Assembly (NCBI GenBank): GCA_946478665.1 | Contig: CAMLCZ010000001.1 | Location: 124,001-188,000 of the forward strand | Direction of reading: 5' to 3' | Source of the DNA: an uncultured Bartonella sp. | GTDB taxonomy: Bacteria > Pseudomonadota > Alphaproteobacteria > Rhizobiales > Rhizobiaceae | Length of the DNA stretch: 64,000 nt | Part shown: positions 58,472 to 64,000 of the stretch, piece by piece | Layout: every line of letters starts with the position of its first letter | How positions within the stretch are numbered: position 1 is the first letter of the stretch | The notes under the pieces: generated by a model | Database searches by the model: none | The model's input: the letters and a program-made list of their open reading frames with translations, nothing else | What the model was told of the DNA's origin: nothing | Translations under genes and position numbers: made by a program

Positions 58472-59824
58472 ATGACAGATAATAACGATAGAGTAGGCAA
58501 GCTGATTTCGCGAGAAATGGCGGTAACGCGTGCTATCGTTATTGTTCCCATTATTCGTGAGCATGATAATACAAAAAATGCTGATCGTCCGGTTCAACCA
58601 CGTATTGCTGAAGCTGTAGGACTTGCCCGCGCCATTCGTCTAGAGGTTGTGATAAGCAGAGCAATCAACGTTGCTGAGCCTAAGCCTTCTACACTTATTG
58701 GACAGGGTAAAGTTGCTGAATTAGCGCAAGAAATAACAGAGAATGAAATAGAACTTGCGGTTATAGATCATTCACTATCGCCCATTCAGCAGCGCAATCT
58801 TGAAAAAGAGTGGAATTGTAAAGTTATTGACCGCACGGCACTGATTCTCGAAATTTTCGGTGATCGGGCAAGAACGAAAGAGGGTGTACTGCAGGTTGAA
58901 CTCGCACATCTCAACTATCAAAAAGGGCGTTTGGTAAGAAGTTGGACCCACTTAGAACGGCAAAGAGGTGGTGGTGGCTTTCTTGGTGGACCAGGTGAAA
59001 CGCAGATAGAGTCTGACCGACGCATTTTACAAGAAAAAATAGTGCGCATTAAACGAGAGCTGGAAACGGTTGTCAGAACGCGTGCTTTACATCGGGCAAA
59101 ACGGAAAAAAATCCCTTATCCTGTTGTGGCGCTGGTTGGGTATACCAATGCCGGTAAATCGACATTATTTAATCGGCTAACAGGTGCGGATGTTTTGGCC
59201 AAGGATATGCTTTTTGCAACCCTTGATCCTACTCTTAGGAAAGTTGTGCTTCCCGATGGTCAATCTGCCATTTTATCCGATACTGTGGGCTTTATTTCAG
59301 ATTTGCCAACGCATTTAATTGCCGCGTTCAGGGCAACATTGGAAGAAGTCGTTGAGGCTGATCTTATTATCCATGTGCGTGACATGTCAGATGTTCAACA
59401 TCGAGAACACGCGCAAAATGTTCTTGAAATCTTGGCAAGTCTGGGTGTCGATATTGACGATCCCAATCACATTGTTGAAGTTTGGAATAAAGTCGATTTA
59501 CTAGACGAAAAAGCTATTTCATTGTTGCGTGACAACGCTTTGTCCTCTGCCAATAAAGCAATGTTGGTATCCGCATTAACGGGTGAGGGGATAGACACCC
59601 TACTTTCTGTCATTGGAAAGCAAATATCCGGTGAGATGACGGATCGGGAAGTATTGCTAAGCCCCAATGAACTTTATCTGCTTGATTGGTTTTACAACAA
59701 TGCTGGTAAAGTTGAACAAAGCCCACAGGACGATGGAACAGTTCTGGTATGTGCCAGGCTAAACAGGTTGGCCAATGATCGATTAAACAAGATTTTATCG
59801 GGTAAAGATAAAGGGAATATTTGA
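58472..59824 (+). CDS. hflX: GTPase HflX
   Basis: The protein has 450 residues. The N-terminal HflX domain includes LIGQGKVAELAQ and VIDRTALILEIFGDRARTKEG, then a glycine-rich GGGGFLGGPGETQIE loop. The G domain (about 220-390) has G1 VGYTNAGKSTLFN, G3 DTVGFISDLP and G4 WNKVDLL. HflX binds 50S subunits and rescues stalled or heat-damaged ribosomes. It is probably co-transcribed with hfq. Confidence 0.96.
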   Translation: MTDNNDRVGKLISREMAVTRAIVIVPIIREHDNTKNADRPVQPRIAEAVGLARAIRLEVVISRAINVAEPKPSTLIGQGKVAELAQEITENEIELAVIDHSLSPIQQRNLEKEWNCKVIDRTALILEIFGDRARTKEGVLQVELAHLNYQKGRLVRSWTHLERQRGGGGFLGGPGETQIESDRRILQEKIVRIKRELETVVRTRALHRAKRKKIPYPVVALVGYTNAGKSTLFNRLTGADVLAKDMLFATLDPTLRKVVLPDGQSAILSDTVGFISDLPTHLIAAFRATLEEVVEADLIIHVRDMSDVQHREHAQNVLEILASLGVDIDDPNHIVEVWNKVDLLDEKAISLLRDNALSSANKAMLVSALTGEGIDTLLSVIGKQISGEMTDREVLLSPNELYLLDWFYNNAGKVEQSPQDDGTVLVCARLNRLANDRLNKILSGKDKGNI

Positions 59825-59855
59825 TCTGCCTAACTGCCTACGGAGACGTGCATAA

Positions 59856-60392
59856 ATGACTTTATATTGTTTAAACGGTATTTCTCCGCAAATTGAAGAT
59901 CCAGAAAATACATGGATAGCAGAAAGCGCTGAAGTTATCGGCAAAATCATATTAAAAAAGAAAGCCAGCATATGGTTTGGCTCGGTTTTACGTGGCGATA
60001 ACGACCTCATAAGCATTGGCGAGCGGACAAATATTCAGGATATGTCTGTTGTCCATACCGATAAAGGCATTCAGGTTTCTATTGGAAAAAACTGCACTAT
60101 CGGGCATAAAGCAATTATACACGGGTGCCAGATCGAAAATAATTGTCTGATCGGCATGGGATCAATCATCATGAACAATGCCCATATAGGTAAAAATTCT
60201 ATTGTTGGTGCTGGTAGTTTAGTAACGCAAGGTAAGATATTTCCTGAACGCTCTTTGATAATGGGTAATCCAGCACGCGTTGTCCGTGAATTATCTGATG
60301 ATGAAGTCAACAATATTCTTAGGTCTGCAGAACATTACTACCGTAATGCCATGCATTTTAAACAAAATTTGAAACCTTCCATATCTTCATAA
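59856..60392 (+). CDS. gamma-class carbonic anhydrase family protein
   Basis: The protein has 178 residues of left-handed beta-helix type with hexapeptide repeats. Likely metal-binding histidines lie in SVVHTDKG, CTIGHKAIIHGC. VLRGDNDLISIGERTNIQD is the family motif containing Arg and Asp. Many such YrdA/PaaY-type proteins lack proven carbonic anhydrase activity. It follows hflX by 31 bases. Confidence 0.9.
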   Translation: MTLYCLNGISPQIEDPENTWIAESAEVIGKIILKKKASIWFGSVLRGDNDLISIGERTNIQDMSVVHTDKGIQVSIGKNCTIGHKAIIHGCQIENNCLIGMGSIIMNNAHIGKNSIVGAGSLVTQGKIFPERSLIMGNPARVVRELSDDEVNNILRSAEHYYRNAMHFKQNLKPSISS

Positions 60393-60475
60393 AATTGACT
60401 TTCGAGGTATCATAAACCTAGTTTCCTTCAGGATTCGGATTTAATTGGTTCAGCATTTGTATAGGCGGTCTTGCA

Positions 60476-61462
60476 ATGAGATTTCTTCCAGACAAATTTC
60501 TTTGTGCTTTAATTGTATCAATCATCATCGCAAGCATTGCACCTATTTCAGGTGAGGCGGCTGACTGGTTTTCGTTATTAACGCAGATTTTTGTCGGATT
60601 ATTGTTTTTTCTGCATGGAGCTAAATTACCACGCCAAGCAGTCGTTGCCGGTATTATTCATTGGCGTTTACATTTGGCAGTATTTGTTTCGACATTCATA
60701 TTGTTCCCGATATTGGGCATATTAGCTGGTTTTCTCATTCCTGGATTGAAAGAATCCGCGTTCTACGCTGGAATATTATATCTCTGTGTTTTACCGTCTA
60801 CAGTACAATCTTCCATAGCATTTACATCTATTGCCGGCGGAAATGTTCCAGCTGCCATTGTTTCTGCCTCGGCATCCAATATTTTTGGTATGTTTTTAAC
60901 GCCGCTATTGGTTGGTTTATTGTTTTCAGTGGGTGGTAATAAATCCGGCATGTCGGCATCTGCCTTTGAGTCAATTCTTGTTCAACTTCTTTTACCATTT
61001 GTACTTGGTCAAATTTGCCAACGTTGGATAGGAAATTTCATAATCAAACATAAGGCACTTACGTCTATTGTTGATCGTGGCTCCATTATCCTCGTTGTTT
61101 ATCTGGCATTTAGCGAAGCGACAACAAGCGGCTTATGGCATACGACAAGTTGGCATGATTTAATTATTATGATTGTCATTGATGTTGTTTTGTTGGCAAT
61201 CGTTCTATTGGTAACCTGGTATGGCTCAAAATTATTAGGCTTCAGCCTTAAGGATCGTATCACAATAACATTTTGTGGCTCCAAAAAGAGTTTGGCTAGC
61301 GGCGCCCCTATGGCCAATGCCATTTTTGCTGGTATAGGTGGCGGGAAAATCGGAGCAATTGTGCTACCGCTCATGTTATTTCACCAAATCCAATTGATGG
61401 TGTGTACAATAATCGCGCGTCATCTATCCGAAAGAAAAAACAAAGATGATGAAAACGAATAA
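60476..61462 (+). CDS. SBF-like bile acid:sodium symporter family transporter (YfeH type)
   Basis: The protein has 328 residues and about ten membrane helices. The motifs VGLLFFLHGAKLPRQAV, CVLPSTVQSSIAFTSIAGGNVPAAI and FCGSKKSLASGAPMANAIF are typical of the SBF-like (PF13593) branch. The substrate is unknown. Its 3' end overlaps the next gene by 17 bases. Confidence 0.9.
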   Translation: MRFLPDKFLCALIVSIIIASIAPISGEAADWFSLLTQIFVGLLFFLHGAKLPRQAVVAGIIHWRLHLAVFVSTFILFPILGILAGFLIPGLKESAFYAGILYLCVLPSTVQSSIAFTSIAGGNVPAAIVSASASNIFGMFLTPLLVGLLFSVGGNKSGMSASAFESILVQLLLPFVLGQICQRWIGNFIIKHKALTSIVDRGSIILVVYLAFSEATTSGLWHTTSWHDLIIMIVIDVVLLAIVLLVTWYGSKLLGFSLKDRITITFCGSKKSLASGAPMANAIFAGIGGGKIGAIVLPLMLFHQIQLMVCTIIARHLSERKNKDDENE

Positions 61463-62261
61463 AAAAGAATTGGAACGGCTCTACAATCTTGGGTTAAAAC
61501 TTGAAAAACAAGGTGATTTTGACGGTGCTACCGAGGCTTATCAACAAGCTCTAAAGGTTGATCCGCAAGATTTTGGCGGCATAAAAGTCCGTTTAGCTTC
61601 AATGGGAAGAGGGGAAGTGCCAGAAATTGCCTCCCGTGCCTATGTTTCTACACTATTCGATCAAAACGCAGAAATGTTTGATTATATTTTGGTAGATCAA
61701 CTTGGATATAACGTACCATTCCAATTGCGAGATACTGTGGGAAGATGCTTCCCGGAGAAGACTTTCGAAAAAATGCTGGATCTCGGCTGTGGAACTGGGC
61801 TGTCGGGTGAAGCATTTGAGGATATTACAGATGAGAGAACTGGCATTGACCTGTCAGAAAACATGGTTGAAATCTCTCATGAAAAAATGCTTTACGAGCA
61901 CCTTTTTGTTGGTGATGTCATTGATTTCGTTAACAAAGCAGACGAAAAATGGAACCTGATAGTGGCCACAGATGTTCTGCCTTATATGGGAGATATCAAG
62001 TTATTTTTTAACGGTGTTTCCAAATGTTTGGAGCCCAACGGTTTGTTTGGATTTTCAACTGAAATCCTTTCATTGGATGCATTCAAAGGTAGCGACTATA
62101 GCGTTGGTCCACACCAACGATTTGCCCACCAACAACGATATATTGAAACAGAATTGGTTGATAATAAGCTCCGTCTTGTTGATGTTGAAGATATTACCGT
62201 GCGTGCAGAACAGGGTGAACCAGTGCCTGGACAATTATATTTGGTTGAAAAGATAGTTTAA
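61446..62261 (+). CDS. class I SAM-dependent methyltransferase with N-terminal TPR
   Basis: The protein has 271 residues. One TPR-like repeat is visible at about 8-42 (LYNLGLKLEKQGDFDGATEA, then YQQALKVDP). The SAM-binding motif is MLDLGCGTGLSGEAF (about 113-127), followed by GIDLSENMVEIS. It resembles predicted methyltransferases with TPR repeats (COG4976), whose substrates are unknown. ATG 61446 or 61449 could start it. Confidence 0.88.
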   Translation: MMKTNKKELERLYNLGLKLEKQGDFDGATEAYQQALKVDPQDFGGIKVRLASMGRGEVPEIASRAYVSTLFDQNAEMFDYILVDQLGYNVPFQLRDTVGRCFPEKTFEKMLDLGCGTGLSGEAFEDITDERTGIDLSENMVEISHEKMLYEHLFVGDVIDFVNKADEKWNLIVATDVLPYMGDIKLFFNGVSKCLEPNGLFGFSTEILSLDAFKGSDYSVGPHQRFAHQQRYIETELVDNKLRLVDVEDITVRAEQGEPVPGQLYLVEKIV

Positions 62262-62362
62262 CTCACTTTTTGAATATGTTTTTCATTGACGAAGAATTCA
62301 ATCGTTATTAATGCGGAATTATTCATTTAAATAAACTTTAATTATTATTCGCGGAGAAACTT

Positions 62363-62563
62363 ATGCCACGTTGGTTAAAAATAACATTAAGTGTTATCGG
62401 ATTTATAATCGCAATAAATTTGGGCCGGGCTATTGGTCATATGTCTGAGGAATCTCTTGGCAGTAATGTATCTATTATCATCTTGATCGTTGTTGTCGTC
62501 TTTGTCGTTATATATGCTCGCAGAGACCAGATTAGATCATTCTTTGATAAAGATTCAAAATAG
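62363..62563 (+). CDS. small membrane protein of unknown function
   Basis: The protein has 66 residues. Two hydrophobic helices (about 6-22 and 36-53) flank a short polar loop, and the C-terminus is charged. GCGGAG lies 9-10 bases before the ATG, which supports translation. I recognise no family. Confidence 0.65.
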   Translation: MPRWLKITLSVIGFIIAINLGRAIGHMSEESLGSNVSIIILIVVVVFVVIYARRDQIRSFFDKDSK

Positions 62564-62647
62564 TTCCATAATATATCTTATGCGATCGCCAGGTGTTTAT
62601 AGGACTGTCTCGGAATATCACTGAAATACCTGAACCTAACAGATTTC

Positions 62648-62708
62648 AATACCGATATATGCCAACGTGTTATAACATGACGCCAAGCATTTATCGGTAT
62701 TGTTTTTT
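62648..62708 (+). terminator. long-looped inverted repeat followed by T6
   Basis: AATACCGATA (62648-62657) pairs perfectly with TATCGGTATT (62692-62701) and is followed by G then six T's. Inside lies a near-palindrome GTGTTATAACAT. It probably ends the small membrane protein transcript. Confidence 0.5.
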
Positions 62709-63132
62709 CACCCGTGACACAAGTTCATATTGGTCATTTTTAAATTTTCTGACCATATCGGCATGACGTATACTTCTGGGCTCAGAATTTATTTTTCATC
62801 AACATTTTTACTTTTTTATCGGTATTTTTACGAGCGACTATTATTTTCACTACTAACCATTGGAACAGACCACCGGTGCGCAGATGACGGGTTAGTTGCC
62901 ATTAATGATTATGATAAGTCGAATTAAAATTCTAATTGCTGAAAAAGATGGAAAAGCATTGGCAGGGCTTTAATTTTAATTGCTAAATCGTCCCTACTCT
63001 ATTTCACAAACGTGTCGATTATAAGCCACAAGTACATTGTCAGCATTGTTAGCGTGCCGTTAGATGTATAACGGGGTGTGGCTTGATAAAGCCGGCACTT
63101 TTTAGTTATCCCTATGGAAATATTGCGTTTTT
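62709..63132. other. non-coding stretch with a terminator-like hairpin; candidate RNA gene
   Basis: No credible protein gene is seen; a 65-codon frame at 62730 lacks support. On the plus strand, CCGTTA/TAACGG (63057-63062 with 63069-63074) forms one hairpin, and GTG-GGCTT/AAGCC-CAC (63076-63098) followed by T5 forms a terminator-like hairpin. AAGCCAC at 63023-63029 could pair with GTGGCTT at 63078-63084 and compete with it. No plus-strand gene follows, so a small RNA ending near 63103 is the simplest reading. Confidence 0.35.
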
Positions 63133-63942
63133 CTAAGCATCTACCTCAAAGGTTAAGCCGTGATAGGCAGGCTCAACATTTTCTGGCGTGTATTTTGAGA
63201 CTTCGTCATAGTCCAAAGGAACATGCATATGGGTTAAAATCACCCGTTTTGCGCCCAATTTTTGTGACCATTCAACTGCTTGATCGACAGAAAAATGGCT
63301 TGGATGTGTGCGATATTGCAAAGCATCGATAATAAGAACATCTAAATTTTTTAGATGAGCAGGCGTTTGTTCTGGAAATTTATTAACATCAGTGCAATAC
63401 GCCACATTGCCAACACGAAACCCAAGCGAATGGATATCGCCATGTATCTGTAAAACTGGGAATAGTGGGATTTCTCCACCTGGCCCTGAAATAACCAGTT
63501 CTTTATAAGGCGTTATTTGATGTCGTTTCAGAATTGGTGGATAATTGGATCCTTTTGGCGTCGTAAAACAATAACCAAAAGCTTCATTTAATCTTTTGAA
63601 CGTTGCATCATCAGCATAAATATCAATCAGTTGTTTTTTACTGATGGCATATGTGCGAAGGTCATCTATCCCATGGATATGATCGGCATGGGCATGGGTG
63701 TAAATCACTGATGTAATGTCATCGACATTGGCCGCAACCATTTGCGAACGAAAATCAGGCCCTGTATCAACAACGATAGTGGTTTTATCGCCGTTTGCCG
63801 CAATGCGTTGGATAAGCAGAGAAGCGCGATATCGATAATTTTTGGGATTATTAGGGTTACAAGCGCCCCAATCACCATTTGCCCGCGGAACCCCGGGAGA
63901 AGAGCCGCAACCAAGTATTGTAAACTTGTAGCGATCTTTCAT
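63133..63942 (-). CDS. MBL-fold metal-dependent hydrolase (PhnP/RNase Z-like)
   Basis: The protein has 269 residues. The metallo-beta-lactamase motif HxHxDH is in YTHAHADHIHGIDDL, preceded by VVDTGPDFRSQM. Later ligands are likely in QIHGDIHSLGFR and ILTHMHVPLDY. It starts LGCGSSPGVPR, as in phosphodiesterase-like relatives. The gene sits directly after tatD (9-base gap), as in Brucella-type genomes, where metG-tatD-MBL is usual. The substrate is not known. Confidence 0.9.
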   Translation of the reverse strand: MKDRYKFTILGCGSSPGVPRANGDWGACNPNNPKNYRYRASLLIQRIAANGDKTTIVVDTGPDFRSQMVAANVDDITSVIYTHAHADHIHGIDDLRTYAISKKQLIDIYADDATFKRLNEAFGYCFTTPKGSNYPPILKRHQITPYKELVISGPGGEIPLFPVLQIHGDIHSLGFRVGNVAYCTDVNKFPEQTPAHLKNLDVLIIDALQYRTHPSHFSVDQAVEWSQKLGAKRVILTHMHVPLDYDEVSKYTPENVEPAYHGLTFEVDA

Positions 63943-63951
63943 TGCCCTACC

Positions 63952-64000
63952 CTATTTCATCTTGGAGAAAATGCGAAACGCATTTTCAGTTGTTTTCTTT
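63952..64000 (-). CDS. tatD: TatD family DNase, C-terminal end only
   Basis: The last 15 residues before a TAG stop (63952-63954), ending TENAFRIFSKMK, resemble the T-x-N-x-x-R-L-F tail of TatD proteins. Position before the MBL gene supports this. The rest lies beyond the right edge, so the call is tentative. Confidence 0.55.
   Translation of the reverse strand, partial: KKTTENAFRIFSKMK

Noticed and set aside
62730-62927. 65-codon reading frame in the gap before the MBL gene
   Set aside because: No Shine-Dalgarno, unusual Phe/Tyr-rich composition, and no recognisable family.

Overview
The window looks like ordinary chromosome from a low-GC member of the Hyphomicrobiales (Rhizobiales), probably a Bartonella/Brucella relative. 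This rests on family content and gene order, not a database search. The markers are an acpXL to lpxXL very-long-chain acyl cluster, CpdR next to an N-formylglutamate amidohydrolase, a DUF3422 protein, type-2 ArgC, ihfA followed by a MerR regulator, a giant growth-pole-ring-like protein, and a tatD/MBL pair at the right edge. Coding is dense on both strands with short intergenic gaps. I saw no IS element, prophage, integrase, CRISPR array or rRNA.

Layout. 1-4.3 kb: end of an L,D-transpeptidase gene, a Wzz/BY-kinase-like membrane protein with a decayed nucleotide site, ctaA, argC. 4.6-9.3 kb: glyA-nrdR-ribD-ribE, then ribH-nusB (one-carbon metabolism, dNTP control, riboflavin, antitermination). 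9.4-14 kb: bamE, a YceD-like gene, plsX-fabH-ihfA-merR. 14-20 kb: DUF3422, tRNA-Val, cpdR, N-formylglutamate amidohydrolase, hisN, an odd alpha/beta hydrolase, and a small heat-shock gene with a sigma-32-like promoter and a ROSE-type RNA thermometer. 20-27 kb: gltB-gltD and tRNA-Pro. 27-30 kb: a very AT-rich spacer, nirK and a c-type cytochrome, then an A-type Fe-S carrier. 30-40.5 kb: mazG, galE, a frameshifted molbindin gene, lpxXL-adh-fabF-fabF2-acpXL, and an SDR gene with malic enzyme. 40.7-44.3 kb: a four-gene Mla/MCE lipid transporter. 44.4-49.4 kb: one 1676-residue coiled-coil protein. 49.6-52.6 kb: ferredoxin, DUF922 protease-like protein, folP-folK, a lipoprotein. 52.6-58 kb: cobG-H-I-J divergent from cobL (aerobic corrin ring synthesis). 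58-64 kb: hfq-hflX, gamma-carbonic-anhydrase-like protein, an SBF-type carrier, a TPR-methyltransferase, a small membrane protein, a structured non-coding stretch, an MBL hydrolase and the end of tatD.

How the genes fit together. Much of the window concerns the envelope: lipid A with a very-long-chain acyl group (AcpXL, two ketosynthase-like proteins, dehydrogenase, LpxXL), phospholipid traffic (Mla), beta-barrel assembly (BamE), peptidoglycan cross-linking (L,D-transpeptidase) and polar growth (the giant protein). A second theme is nitrogen and cofactors: GOGAT, histidine and arginine genes, riboflavin, folate, cobalamin. NirK plus a cytochrome c points to nitrite respiration, but no NO reductase is in the window.

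I did not find a clear undescribed multi-gene system. The most useful leads are the 22-residue repeats in the giant polar protein, a chain-length-factor-like ketosynthase in an acyl cluster lacking fabZ, three enzyme homologues that have lost hallmark catalytic residues, the ROSE thermometer, a frameshifted molbindin gene, and two intergenic stretches that could encode structured RNAs.
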